This document shows, piece after piece, positions 18,877 to 28,474 of a stretch of 64,000 nt of DNA; the first letter of the stretch is position 1; each line of letters begins with the position of its first letter. Location: NCBI GenBank assembly GCA_965250205.1, contig CBDFNK010000022.1, forward strand, positions 186,001 through 250,000. The letters are read 5' to 3'. Below the pieces are notes generated by a model. It made no database searches. It saw only the letters and a list, made by a program, of their open reading frames with translations, and was not told where the DNA came from. Made by a program: the position numbers and the translations under genes. The stretch comes from JAHZKN01 sp965250205 (GTDB lineage Bacteria > Pseudomonadota > Alphaproteobacteria > Rhizobiales > Hyphomicrobiaceae).

Positions 18877-19172
18877 AACATTGGTCCGGCTTGAGCGAAT
18901 GGCCCCTAAAAAAAGAGCCAATTTGAGAGGTGTAGGGCGTACTTAAAGCGTACTAGCGTGCGTTGCCACTGGCCCAAGCAATGCGACCAAAAAAAGACAA
19001 TCGTGAGATTCTGGCTAGCCTAATTTACCTTTATCTCGGACGCTAGTCCCTGGACGTTTATCCCAAGACGCTTGTGATGCCTCGTTGATCTCAGAACCCG
19101 GTGCGACGATTGTAAACCGTTGTGTGCGATACGGCGCGGCAATACCACGGGGTCAGTATCATCATCACAGGC
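18877..19172. other. intergenic region without recognised gene
   Basis: About 300 bp upstream of the M48 protease gene, ending at repeat copy B. No open frame with a ribosome site was seen on either strand, and no hairpin strong enough to call. Confidence 0.45.
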
Positions 19173-19288
19173 TAGATCACCCTGCGAAAAATTGGGTTCG
19201 ACTTTGAGCAGATAAGTTGATCGCCAACCATGAGATAGAGCGTTGAGCAAATAGCTTGGCTGGTACGAGAAAACGCTCACCGCTCTAG
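19173..19288 (+). repeat. dispersed repeat, copy B (116 bp, shortened)
   Basis: Starts TAGATCACCCTGCG and ends CTCTAGAG. It keeps the first hairpin, only one ATAGAG unit and a diverged second hairpin. Its right end overlaps the stop codon (TAG, minus strand 19285-19287) of the LOG-family gene. Confidence 0.75.
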
Positions 19289-19929
19289 AGATGGGCAATC
19301 GCCTCTTCAGAGCTCGTCGGTGCATGGCGTTCCCATGCAGCTAGAATGGTCGGAACAATGTCTGCGGCTGTTTCGACAATTTCAAAGCCGACCTCGAGGC
19401 CGGGTCGAATAAACGCTTCAGTGCGCATATGGGCCAGGAGTTCCAGGAATGGGTCCCAAAATCCTGCAATGTTCGCGACAATAATCGGTTTGTGGTGGCG
19501 GCCAAGCTGCGACCATGTCAGCTGCTCCACCAGTTCTTCCAATGTGCCAATGCCGCCGGGCAAGGCAACAAAGGCGTGTGAAGCTTCAAACATCATCTGT
19601 TTGCGCACGTGCATGTCATCGACAACGTGCAAGTTTGTCACGTCTTCAAGCATCTTTTCGCGTTCGGACAAAAATTCAGGAATAATACCCGTAACGCGCC
19701 CGCCGCCCTTGAGTGTTGCACGTGCGGTTTCACCCATCAATCCTAGACTGCCACCACCGTAGACAAGTCCAAGACCTGCTTTGGCAAGGGCACCGCCTAG
19801 GTGTTGAGCTGCCGCAACATAAGATGGGTCGGTGCCCGGGCCTGATCCGCAATAGACACAAACTGCCCGTGCGCTATCGCCTGATACAGGTGCAAATGGT
19901 GTCATACTCTTTGGTTTGTTTGCGCTCAT
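19285..19929 (-). CDS. LOG family protein (TIGR00730)
   Basis: A 214-residue Rossmann-fold protein related to plant LONELY GUY. The nucleotide-binding region has VYCGSGPG and GGGSLGLMG, and the family signature PGGxGTxxE appears as PGGIGTLEE. Family members are phosphoribohydrolases acting on nucleoside 5'-monophosphates, including cytokinin ribotides. ATG at 19929. The stop lies in repeat copy B. Physiological substrate unknown. Confidence 0.88.
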   Translation of the reverse strand: MSANKPKSMTPFAPVSGDSARAVCVYCGSGPGTDPSYVAAAQHLGGALAKAGLGLVYGGGSLGLMGETARATLKGGGRVTGIIPEFLSEREKMLEDVTNLHVVDDMHVRKQMMFEASHAFVALPGGIGTLEELVEQLTWSQLGRHHKPIIVANIAGFWDPFLELLAHMRTEAFIRPGLEVGFEIVETAADIVPTILAAWERHAPTSSEEAIAHL

Positions 19930-20298
19930 GGTGCTCTTTTTTGGATTTTGCTCAGGTCGCCTGGGTTGAATTGCGCTGAGGATGTTTATGATGGTGGTCG
20001 TTAACTATATTTGTGTCGTTTGACGACGGTCTCCGGCCGTTATGCCAGAACCGTTAAAACGCTAGCTACGGCGTCAGGCTGAATTGCGGCATCGCGTTTT
20101 TGGGTGCGATGATCATTGATTCTGAGCCTGTTGTCAGGGTTTTGCGTCCCTATTCTATTGTGTTGTCGCGGGATTAAGTAGCGCCGCAGCATTGGGTTTG
20201 TCGGCAAAGCACAACGTTGCTAGGATGTGGTGCTGGTTGTCAATTTACATCAACAAGAAACTTCAATACGCTGAAAAATAGTAGTTCTTTCGGCTTAG
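19930..20298. other. divergent intergenic region
   Basis: About 370 bp between the LOG gene and the Ig-like gene. A small hairpin GTCG-tttga-CGAC near 20014-20027 stands next to a GC-rich palindromic stretch. No clear promoter boxes or small gene were found. Confidence 0.4.
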
Positions 20299-22554
20299 GT
20301 GTCAGTTTTCGTGTTTTTCCGTCTTGTCAGGTTTGCAGGTCATACATGCGCGGTTGCGTCAGTCACCGTGATCATATTGGTGACGTCGGTTCATACCGCA
20401 AGTAGTGACCGACCCTTGAGCCGTATCTCAAGCTTTAGTCAATCCCTTGCAAGCCGCGTGGTTGGTCTTTTCGAGCGCACTGTCTTTGCCCCGATCAAAG
20501 AACGCCTGCCACGCCCTGAACAAGAGCAAGTCGTCGCTCATTTCGAAAACGCATTTTCTACCAAAGCGCTTGTGCCCCCAACGATTTTACGCGTCATTGT
20601 TGAGTCAGGTGGGCACGCAACCCTCAGCGGCGTTGCGACACCTGGCTCTAAGGTTGCCATACAATCTTCCGACCGTGCGCTTGGGCAAACCAGGGCCACT
20701 CCTTCCGGGCATTGGCATGTGCGTCTTCCCCAAGCCTTGGCTCAGGGCGATCATCGCATACGCTCAGTCGCCGTTGCGACTGACAGGGATCAGCAGTGGC
20801 CAGGTCAGGAAGTACGCATAGCCTTACCGCAGACCCTGACAAGACCGTTGGTTGTGTTGGAGGTCGCCGGCGCATCTGAACTTGTGGCAACGCCTGCAAT
20901 TCACACACTGGATACACAAGCCCTAGAGACGAAAAAAGCACTTCACTGGCGCTTGGTGCAGGCCGATGTCCGTGAGGATCGTGTCGACGGCCGTGATCGC
21001 CGCCAATATCAGAAAGATAGAGATAATTGGATTGCAGCACCGCTTTTTGGGTGGTTGCGGCGCAGCTCTGTCGCCTATGATCAATGGATCGTAGATGATT
21101 TGTCCGGTGGCGATTCTGGATTTAACTACGTCCTTCGTGGTCGTGACGGCGATGTGGAGGGAGATCACCAGCGCTCTGCGCGTGCACGACGCGATAATGA
21201 TTTTGATGATTCACCAACTCGCGAATATGCACGTCGTAACTTGTTAGGTGATCTTGGTGAGCGCTGGCAGGTGATTAACGTGCGGGTGCGCGAGTGGTTG
21301 CACCAAGCAAAGCAGAGCTATCGTAACAATATTGTTGAGGGATTGGCCGACGGTGACCGTGTATCTCGGGACCGCTTTGTCCGTCGTGCAGAGCCAGATC
21401 GCGAGACCTCAGGGGAGACGAGGCCAGAGCGCGATGATGGCGATTGGGCGCTACCCCACGAGGTGCCGGATCGTACCGTTGAATCTGTCCCAGAACCATT
21501 AGACGTTGAATCTAACTGGCCGGTGGTGCGCGATGACAAGAATGATAGGGGCGCCGCGCCTGATCCCGAAAATGAAGCATTGATCAGGAAAGCACAAGAG
21601 GACGCGAGAAAGGCTCGTGAGCTCGCCCGCAAAGCAGCCGAGCAAGCCGAGGCTACGCGCAAAGCCACGGAAGAACTTCTGGCGCAAGAAAAACGATTAG
21701 AATTAGATGGGTCTGCACGCCGCGCTGCAGCAGAAAAGGCAGTGCGTGAAGCAGAGTTGAAGCGTCAGGTCGAAGCCGCTGAAAAACGAGCTGCAGCAGC
21801 GGAAGCCAAACTAAAAGACAAAGATACAGAAGCTTTGGCCAAAGAGTACGAAGCGCAGGAAACGGAGGCGCGTGCTCGCGCAGACGCACAACGCAAGACA
21901 GCTGAAGACTTAGCTGCTGCAGCAAGTGCGGCTGCGGATCAAGAATTCGCTGCCGGCCGCGTGCAGGAGCTGCCCGTTCCAGAAGATCAAGACACAAAAA
22001 TTTCTGAAACGGATCGGGCGCGCCAACCAACGGCACGTGAGGAGTTCACAGTAGCAGACAGAGGAATTGGTCGTCGTCTGAGCATCAAGGACAGTGCTGC
22101 CGACGCCCAGATCGAAGAGGGCAGCACGTTTGGTGATGTTGATGACTTTGATCCATCGGTCCGCTACGTCTATGATATGGGCGACGGCGTCCGCCCCAAG
22201 GCAAAATCCAAAAGGCGTTATGCCAAGAAGCGCCGCGCAAGGTCGCGCAAAGCAAAACGTAAAAGCCGGTATCGTAAACATGTCCGCAAACGCCGCACAT
22301 ACCGCAACAGACGCGCACGTTTGCGTCGCGCACGTTACCAGCGTCGCGTGCGTTACCAGCGTCGCGCGCGTTACCAGCGTCGCGTACGTTACCAGCGTCG
22401 CGCACGTTTGCGTCGCGTTTCCCGCCGGCTCCATCGCCACGTGCGCCGCTTTGGGCGTCTTTACAAGTTTAAAGCAGCCCGGCGCATCCGTTACCGCCGC
22501 CAAGCCTATGCCCGCACGATTTTCATTCCGCGCATTCGCTGGCGCAGACGTTAG
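20299..22554 (+). CDS. exported Ig-like / coiled-coil / Arg-rich protein
   Basis: A 751-residue protein I cannot assign by name. Order of parts: an N-terminal hydrophobic segment (residues 15-33) as signal or anchor; an Ig-like beta domain at about 90-180 (TLSGVATPGSKVAI); a hydrophilic, acidic-basic middle; a long Ala/Glu/Lys coiled coil at about 424-558; and from about 632 an extremely basic tail rich in Arg, Tyr and Lys with repeats of the type RARYQRRVRYQR. The start is a GTG without a strong ribosome site, so the N-terminus is uncertain. Ig-like plus coiled coil suggests an envelope role; the tail could bind nucleic acid or polyanionic cell-wall polymer (inference). Confidence 0.7.
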   Translation: MSVFVFFRLVRFAGHTCAVASVTVIILVTSVHTASSDRPLSRISSFSQSLASRVVGLFERTVFAPIKERLPRPEQEQVVAHFENAFSTKALVPPTILRVIVESGGHATLSGVATPGSKVAIQSSDRALGQTRATPSGHWHVRLPQALAQGDHRIRSVAVATDRDQQWPGQEVRIALPQTLTRPLVVLEVAGASELVATPAIHTLDTQALETKKALHWRLVQADVREDRVDGRDRRQYQKDRDNWIAAPLFGWLRRSSVAYDQWIVDDLSGGDSGFNYVLRGRDGDVEGDHQRSARARRDNDFDDSPTREYARRNLLGDLGERWQVINVRVREWLHQAKQSYRNNIVEGLADGDRVSRDRFVRRAEPDRETSGETRPERDDGDWALPHEVPDRTVESVPEPLDVESNWPVVRDDKNDRGAAPDPENEALIRKAQEDARKARELARKAAEQAEATRKATEELLAQEKRLELDGSARRAAAEKAVREAELKRQVEAAEKRAAAAEAKLKDKDTEALAKEYEAQETEARARADAQRKTAEDLAAAASAAADQEFAAGRVQELPVPEDQDTKISETDRARQPTAREEFTVADRGIGRRLSIKDSAADAQIEEGSTFGDVDDFDPSVRYVYDMGDGVRPKAKSKRRYAKKRRARSRKAKRKSRYRKHVRKRRTYRNRRARLRRARYQRRVRYQRRARYQRRVRYQRRARLRRVSRRLHRHVRRFGRLYKFKAARRIRYRRQAYARTIFIPRIRWRRR
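22315..22422 (+). repeat. 18-bp tandem repeats coding an Arg-rich tail
   Basis: CGTTACCAG recurs exactly every 18 bp at 22333, 22351, 22369 and 22387, inside units close to CGTTACCAGCGTCGCG, with diverged half-units (ACGTTTGCGTCGCG) on each side. Each unit encodes six residues of the form R-Y-Q-R-R-(A/V). Copy number may vary between strains. Confidence 0.85.
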
Positions 22555-22674
22555 GTCTGGTGTGCCAAGCGGCATGAGACGGGCAACACACCAACAACAC
22601 TGAAGTCGCGCCAACGCCTGCCTGTGACGATGTTTTGGGTTGCGCTTTCGCCCCTGAGGTACCATGTCTGCACG

Positions 22675-24612
22675 ATGCGATCACTTTCCGGACCGGCATC
22701 CATTCGCTCCAGTCAAGCGCCTTTTGATGTCAAATTAACTCACGCAATTGATCATTGGACCGTCTTTAAAGGATTGGTGCCGTTTGTTTGGCCCGAGGGG
22801 CGCGCTGATCTTCGGCGCAACGTCGTGCTTGCGGTCATCATTCTTGTGTTGGCAAAACTAGTCACCATTGCGGTGCCGGTAGTGTTCAAAGAAGTGACCG
22901 ATGTATTAACTGGAGAAGCGACGGGAAAAAGCGCGCTTTCGGCGACAAGCTTAGCGATTGGTGCCTCTGGATTGATCCTCGCCTATGCAACGTTGCGCGT
23001 TTTGATGATGGCACTCAATCAAATCCGTGATGTGCTGTTTACGCGCGTTGGCCAGAACGCTGTGCGCCAACTCAATAATCGCACGTTTCGCCATTTGCAT
23101 CGCTTGTCGCTGCGTTTTCATTTGGAACGGCGTACCGGTGGTTTGTCACGCGTGATCGAACGCGCCGCACGCGGGGTGGAACTCATCTTGCGCATGGGCG
23201 TTTTGCAAATGGTACCAACCGCACTTGAGTTGGTCCTCGTTTGCGCGCTGTTGACCGTCTATTTTGATTGGACGTACGCCGCAATTATTGCGCTCACTGT
23301 TACGGCCTACATGGCATTCACGTTTAAGGCCAGTGAGTTGCGCATGGCCATTCGGCGCGAGATGAACGACAGCGACAATGAGGCAACAACAAAGGCTGTC
23401 GATAGTCTGCTCAACTTTGAGACGGTCAAGTACTTTGGAAATGAAGAACTAGAAACCAAGCGCTTTGACAAAGCCATGGCGCGTTATGAAAATGCCGCCA
23501 TCAAGACATATTATTCACTCGGCATTCTCAACTCTGGGCAGGCCCTGATTTTTACAATCGGTATGGGGCTGGTAATGTGGATGACGGCGCGCGGAGTGAT
23601 GGCGGGCACCAACACGATTGGTGACTTTGTCATGCTCAACACTATGATGATCCAGCTCTATATGCCGCTCAATTTTCTTGGCACAGTCTATCGCGAAATC
23701 AAGCAGGCGTTGGTTGACCTGGAGACGATGTTCGGACTTCTGAAAGAGTCGCCAGAGATCGCAGACAAACCAGATGCCAAGTCTCTCGACGTGCGAGATG
23801 GTGCGATCCGGTTTGACAACGTGTCATTCTTTTATGACAAGGAGCGGCAAATCCTGCGAGATGTGTCATTCGACGTGCCTGCGGGTCAAATGGTGGCCAT
23901 CGTCGGGCCCTCGGGAGCGGGCAAATCTACGATTAGTCGGATCTTATTTCGGTTCTACGACATTGCTTCAGGTGCTGTGACCATTGATGGTCAGAATATT
24001 CGGGACGTGACGCAATACAGTCTCAGAGCCGCAATCGGCGTCGTGCCACAAGATACGGTGCTGTTCAACGATACAATCTATTATAACATCTTGTATGGTC
24101 GCCCGGATGCGAGCAAAGCCGAAGTCGAGGCGGCTGCGCGTCTGGCACAGATTGACGGCTTCATCGAGGCTTTACCTGAAGGCTACAGCACGATGGTCGG
24201 CGAGCGTGGCTTGAAATTGTCAGGCGGTGAAAAGCAACGCGTTGCCATCGCGCGCACCATTCTCAAAGGTCCGCCGATCCTGATGTTGGATGAAGCCACC
24301 AGTGCGCTTGATAGCCATACTGAAAAGGAAATTCAGGATGCCTTGGATCTGGTGGCCAAGGATCGCACCACCCTGGTGATTGCCCATCGCCTTTCGACCA
24401 TCGTCCATGCCGACAAAATTCTGGTGCTCGATAAAGGCGAAATTACCGAAACCGGCACGCATGGCGAACTCATAAGCCAAGATGGCCTCTATGCCAGTTT
24501 GTGGAACCGGCAGCGCCAGGCGGAAAAGGCGCGCGAAGAACTCGCAAGCGCACTGGAAGAAGCCGAGCGCTCCGGCGCGCTTCCCGCTGGTGATCGAAAG
24601 CTTCTGGATTAG
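22675..24612 (+). CDS. Atm1-type ABC exporter, half-transporter
   Basis: A 645-residue fused membrane/ATPase half-transporter of the Atm1/HMT1 group, which export glutathione-linked sulphur compounds or metal conjugates. Six membrane helices are expected within about residues 40-330. The ATPase has Walker A GPSGAGKST, signature LSGGEKQR and Walker B ILMLDEATSALD. The family block ALNQIRDVLFTRVGQNAVRQ is present. Starts at 22624 (GTG), 22630 and 22675 are all possible; none has a well-placed ribosome site. Nearby gor fits a glutathione theme, but there is no operon link. Confidence 0.88.
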   Translation: MRSLSGPASIRSSQAPFDVKLTHAIDHWTVFKGLVPFVWPEGRADLRRNVVLAVIILVLAKLVTIAVPVVFKEVTDVLTGEATGKSALSATSLAIGASGLILAYATLRVLMMALNQIRDVLFTRVGQNAVRQLNNRTFRHLHRLSLRFHLERRTGGLSRVIERAARGVELILRMGVLQMVPTALELVLVCALLTVYFDWTYAAIIALTVTAYMAFTFKASELRMAIRREMNDSDNEATTKAVDSLLNFETVKYFGNEELETKRFDKAMARYENAAIKTYYSLGILNSGQALIFTIGMGLVMWMTARGVMAGTNTIGDFVMLNTMMIQLYMPLNFLGTVYREIKQALVDLETMFGLLKESPEIADKPDAKSLDVRDGAIRFDNVSFFYDKERQILRDVSFDVPAGQMVAIVGPSGAGKSTISRILFRFYDIASGAVTIDGQNIRDVTQYSLRAAIGVVPQDTVLFNDTIYYNILYGRPDASKAEVEAAARLAQIDGFIEALPEGYSTMVGERGLKLSGGEKQRVAIARTILKGPPILMLDEATSALDSHTEKEIQDALDLVAKDRTTLVIAHRLSTIVHADKILVLDKGEITETGTHGELISQDGLYASLWNRQRQAEKAREELASALEEAERSGALPAGDRKLLD

Positions 24613-24626
24613 CGCAAGCCCGTCCG

Positions 24627-25550
24627 TCAAGCTGGCACGAATTCTTCGCGGTGATAGCCTTGCACATAGAGTAGAGACGTCAGATCGCCATGCTGGACAG
24701 CGATATCGGCAGCGGCTGCCACAACCGGTTTGCCGCGAAACGCAACGCCGAGGCCGGCAGCCTTCAGCATGTCGAGATCATTGGCGCCATCGCCAACTGC
24801 GATTGTTTCGTCATCTGTAACACCGTGCGCGGTGGCAAGTTCTTTGAGAGCCGCTGCTTTTGCAGCGCGATCGATGATGGGCGGAGAGACATGTCCTGTG
24901 ATTTTCCCATCCACGATCTCAAGGGTATTGCCGTGGTGGCTTTTAAAGCCCAGACGTTGGGCAATGCGTGCGGTAAACAGTGTAAACCCGCCCGACACCA
25001 ACGCGGTGGTGGCGCCATACGCGTTCATGGTTTTGATGAGTGTTTCAGCACCCGGCATGAGTGTGACGCAGGTGTCGTAGAGATCATCGAGTAGGCTTGC
25101 ATCAAGGCCCTCAAACTGGGCAACACGTGATTGAAGTGCTGCTGCAAAATCCAGTTCACCTCGCATGGCTTGTGCCGTTATGGCGGCTATTTCATCACCA
25201 AGCCCGGTGCGTGCCGCCAGTTCATCAATCAACTCTTCGCGAATTATGGTGCTCTCCATGTCCGCAACAAGCACCTTTTTCTTTTGTGCCTGAAGGTCTG
25301 CTGTAGGCTCTTTATGAGTGATGTGTACATCTATGGGCAGGTCACCGCGTGCCTTTTGGATGACGTCTTTCAAAGCAACAGCTTCGGCGTTGGTATTCTC
25401 TGAAAGGGTGACAGTGCACGCTTCATCAGGCGCCAACCAATGTGGCCTCAAAGGTGACGGCAACCCCACTTGTGCGCTGACTTTCTGGATGACGCTTTCT
25501 GTTAGGCAGCGACTTTCAGGTGCTGCGATCAGTGTGATCACTGCTGTCAT
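24627..25550 (-). CDS. serB: phosphoserine phosphatase
   Basis: A 307-residue HAD phosphatase, last step of serine synthesis. HAD motif I is VADMESTIIREE (DxExT type, typical of SerB), SGGFTLF is motif II and GDGANDLDML is motif IV. An N-terminal ACT-like regulatory domain covers about residues 1-90. GAGGG lies about 8 nt before the ATG at 25550; the open frame continues upstream to 25718 without similarity. It is divergent from miaA (53 bp) and convergent with the Atm1-type gene (14 bp between stops). Confidence 0.93.
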   Translation of the reverse strand: MTAVITLIAAPESRCLTESVIQKVSAQVGLPSPLRPHWLAPDEACTVTLSENTNAEAVALKDVIQKARGDLPIDVHITHKEPTADLQAQKKKVLVADMESTIIREELIDELAARTGLGDEIAAITAQAMRGELDFAAALQSRVAQFEGLDASLLDDLYDTCVTLMPGAETLIKTMNAYGATTALVSGGFTLFTARIAQRLGFKSHHGNTLEIVDGKITGHVSPPIIDRAAKAAALKELATAHGVTDDETIAVGDGANDLDMLKAAGLGVAFRGKPVVAAAADIAVQHGDLTSLLYVQGYHREEFVPA

Positions 25551-25602
25551 TTCAGGGCCCTCATTTTTTGTTTTGGGATCGACGGACAGGCCGCAAAGCC
25601 GT

Positions 25603-26502
25603 ATGTCGGGTGTTATGAACAAACCCCCAAGTGCCATTCTCATCGCAGGTCCAACCGCGAGCGGCAAGTCCGCTCTGGCGTTGGCGCTGGCTGAGCGCTT
25701 CAAGGGTGCCATCATCAATGCAGACTCGATGCAGATCTATCGCGACCTGCGCATCCTCTCAGCGCGACCCTCTATCGAAGATGAAGCGCGGGTACCACAT
25801 GTTCTTTATGGTCATATAGGTGCTGAGGCAGCCTATTCTGCAGGCCACTACGCCAAGGATGTCGCCCGCGTCATTGACCAAGTGAGGGCGGAAAATCGCG
25901 TCCCCGTCATTGTTGGTGGTACGGGGCTCTATTTCAAAGTATTGCTTGAAGGTTTGTCGCCTGTCCCTCAGATTGATCCTGAGATCCGCACCAAATGGAG
26001 AGAAGCAGCGCTCGCTCAAAACGCAAGCACGCTTCACGACACGTTGGCTAAGGTTGATCCAGAGATGGCCATGCGCTTGAAGCGCGGTGACCGGCAGCGC
26101 ATTGTCCGCGCCCTTGAAGTCATGGAGCAGACAGGGCGCTCGCTTGCGTGTTGGCAATCTGAACCCGGCACGCCGGTGCTCCCAGATGAGGATACGATTT
26201 TAAAACTCGTTGTTGCGCCGCCGCGCGAGGTGCTGCATCAACGCGCCGACACCCGCTTTCAAGACATGATGGCGGGCGGCGCCGTTGAAGAGGTGCGCGC
26301 CCTCTTGGCCCGCGATCTTGATCCGAGTTTGCTTATTCTGCGCGCGCTCGGCGTTGGCTCGATCTCCGAATGGCTCGCCGGTGAGCGTGACCGCGAAAGC
26401 GCGATTGAACGTGGGCAGGCGGAGACACGGCAGTACATCAAGCGCCAGACCACATGGCTTAGAAAGAATATGATGTCGTGGAAATGGATTTCTGCGCAAT
26501 AA
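25603..26502 (+). CDS. miaA: tRNA dimethylallyltransferase
   Basis: A 299-residue enzyme that prenylates A37 of tRNAs reading UNN codons. The P-loop is AGPTASGKSALAL, NADSMQIYRDL holds the catalytic Asp and GGTGLYFKVL is a further family block. The frame is open far upstream, through the divergent serB gene, but similarity begins at about 25615. ATGs at 25603 and 25615 are both possible; neither has a strong ribosome site. Confidence 0.92.
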   Translation: MSGVMNKPPSAILIAGPTASGKSALALALAERFKGAIINADSMQIYRDLRILSARPSIEDEARVPHVLYGHIGAEAAYSAGHYAKDVARVIDQVRAENRVPVIVGGTGLYFKVLLEGLSPVPQIDPEIRTKWREAALAQNASTLHDTLAKVDPEMAMRLKRGDRQRIVRALEVMEQTGRSLACWQSEPGTPVLPDEDTILKLVVAPPREVLHQRADTRFQDMMAGGAVEEVRALLARDLDPSLLILRALGVGSISEWLAGERDRESAIERGQAETRQYIKRQTTWLRKNMMSWKWISAQ

Positions 26503-26627
26503 ATGGAATGCTAACTAGATAAAATATTGATGTTTATTGATTTTTGACCATTGACCCCGCATCATCAGGTGCCTAGGTTTCGGCGCTTGGATAGCGCTCA
26601 ACGGATCATGATGGGGAGGGTTGCGCC

Positions 26628-26723
26628 ATGACGCGTTGGCGCGGTCCGCAGCGCTTTACAAAGCACAATTTGACCAAACGACAGCACACCTTGAAGGAGT
26701 TCACAGCATGGCTCGGACGATGA
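26628..26723 (+). CDS. possible upstream ORF overlapping ilvB start
   Basis: An open frame of 31 codons beginning MTRWRGPQRF and ending at a TGA 13 nt inside ilvB. GGGAGGG at 26613-26620 is well placed before its ATG. It contains the ilvB ribosome site (GAAGGAG, 26693-26699), so its translation would sweep through the ilvB start. It has three Leu but no Ile or Val, so it is not a classical branched-chain attenuator peptide. It may be chance. Confidence 0.35.
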   Translation: MTRWRGPQRFTKHNLTKRQHTLKEFTAWLGR

Positions 26724-28474
26724 CCGGCGCAGAAATGGTTTTGAAGGCGCTGGTGGATCAAGGCGTGGACACCATCTTCGGTTATCCCGGCGGTGCAGTT
26801 CTGCCCATCTATGATGCACTGTTTCAGCAGCATAAAATTCAACACATCCTGGTGCGCCAGGAAGGCGGTGCGGTGCATGCCGCGGAAGGCTACGCTCGTT
26901 CAACCGGCAAGCCGGGCGTGGTGCTGGTGACGTCGGGCCCAGGAGTTACAAATGCTGTCACCGGCCTGACAGATGCTTTGATGGACTCTATTCCGCTTGT
27001 TTGTCTGACCGGTCAGGTGCCGACGCATTTGATTGGCAATGATGCTTTCCAGGAATGCGATACCGTTGGTATTACGCGTCCCTGTACTAAGCACAATTGG
27101 CTGGTCAAGAACGTCAACGATTTGGCACGCACGGTTCACGAAGCGTTTTACATTGCAAAAACGGGCAGGCCAGGTCCGGTCGTTGTTGACATTCCAAAGG
27201 ATGTTCAGTTTGCAAGCGGCAACTATGTTGGCCCCTCCAACATTGGTCATAAAACCTATCGTCCACAGGTCAAACCGGATGCAGATCCAGTGGCAGCCGC
27301 AGTTGAAGTTATCGCTAAAGCCAAAAGGCCAATCCTTTACACAGGCGGTGGGGTCATCAACTCAGGCCCAAAAGCCAGTCAATTGCTACGCGAACTGGCG
27401 CGTCTCACGGGTTATCCTGTCACGTCAACATTGATGGGGCTTGGTGCGTTTCCTGCTTCCGACAAGCAGTGGCTGGGTATGCTTGGCATGCACGGCACCT
27501 ATGAAGCCAATCTTGCGATGCATGATTGTGACGTTATGGTTTGCATCGGCGCGCGTTTTGATGATCGGATCACCGGTCGCATTGATGCGTTTTCACCCGG
27601 CTCAATCAAAATTCATATCGATATTGATCCCTCATCGATCAACAAGAATGTGCTTGTCGACATCCCCATCGTCGGTGACATCGCGTATGTGTTGGAAGAA
27701 ATGCTGCGGGTTTGGAAGGCAAAAGCACCGACGCTCGAGAAGAGTGCGCATAAAGCGTGGTGGAAGCAGATCAATGCGTGGCGCAAGAAAAAATCACTTG
27801 GGTACAAAAATTCTGACACCGTGATCATGCCACAATATGCCATTGAGCGGCTCTATGAACTGACCAAGGACAAAGACTGCTACATCTCTACGGAAGTTGG
27901 TCAGCATCAAATGTGGGCGGCGCAATTCTACCATTTTGATGAGCCAAACCGATGGCTGACATCAGGTGGTCTTGGCACCATGGGTTATGGTTTACCTGCA
28001 GCAATCGGCGCACAATTGGCTCATCCAAAATCGCTGGTGATTGATATTGCAGGCGATGCTTCCATTCTGATGAATATTCAGGAAGCCTCCACGGCTGTTC
28101 AATTCAATGTTCCTGTGAAGGTCTTCATTTTGAATAACCAGTACATGGGCATGGTGCGCCAATGGCAGCAATTGCTGCACGGCAATCGGTTGTCCCACTC
28201 GTATACCGAAAGTCTGCCCGACTTCGTTAAGCTGGCTGAGGCTTATGGCTGGGTTGGTATGAAGTGCGAAAAACCAGATGAGCTTGACGATGCGATCACT
28301 GAAATGATCAACACCGATGCGCCTGTAATCTTTGATTGTCGTGTTGAAGCCCTTGCCAACTGCTTCCCGATGATCCCGTCGGGTAAGGCACACAACGAAA
28401 TGTTGCTCGGCGAAGATATTTCTGATGAAGACGTTGGCAGTGCAGTTTCTGAACAGGGTAAGGTGCTGGTTTGA
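26708..28474 (+). CDS. ilvB: acetolactate synthase large subunit
   Basis: A 588-residue thiamine-diphosphate enzyme, first common step of valine, leucine and isoleucine synthesis. TPP activation Glu lies in VRQEGGAVHAAEGYAR, FAD-domain blocks are in the middle, and the TPP motif is GDASILMN with the distal ILNNQYMGM. GAAGGAG is 8 nt upstream of the ATG at 26708. The regulatory subunit ilvH follows after one intervening gene, an unusual arrangement. The C-terminal 30 residues are acidic. Confidence 0.94.
   Translation: MARTMTGAEMVLKALVDQGVDTIFGYPGGAVLPIYDALFQQHKIQHILVRQEGGAVHAAEGYARSTGKPGVVLVTSGPGVTNAVTGLTDALMDSIPLVCLTGQVPTHLIGNDAFQECDTVGITRPCTKHNWLVKNVNDLARTVHEAFYIAKTGRPGPVVVDIPKDVQFASGNYVGPSNIGHKTYRPQVKPDADPVAAAVEVIAKAKRPILYTGGGVINSGPKASQLLRELARLTGYPVTSTLMGLGAFPASDKQWLGMLGMHGTYEANLAMHDCDVMVCIGARFDDRITGRIDAFSPGSIKIHIDIDPSSINKNVLVDIPIVGDIAYVLEEMLRVWKAKAPTLEKSAHKAWWKQINAWRKKKSLGYKNSDTVIMPQYAIERLYELTKDKDCYISTEVGQHQMWAAQFYHFDEPNRWLTSGGLGTMGYGLPAAIGAQLAHPKSLVIDIAGDASILMNIQEASTAVQFNVPVKVFILNNQYMGMVRQWQQLLHGNRLSHSYTESLPDFVKLAEAYGWVGMKCEKPDELDDAITEMINTDAPVIFDCRVEALANCFPMIPSGKAHNEMLLGEDISDEDVGSAVSEQGKVLV

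Noticed and set aside
22315..22422. Possible CRISPR array
   Set aside because: Units are contiguous with no spacers and lie inside a coding frame.
22085..22603. Open frames in other phases through the 18-bp repeats (RDAGN- and TLVTHA-type repeats)
   Set aside because: An 18-bp period lacking stops keeps several frames open; only the Arg-rich frame continues a long gene.
26628..26723. Classical Ile/Val attenuator peptide for ilvB
   Set aside because: The peptide contains no Ile or Val and no terminator hairpin with T-run follows.
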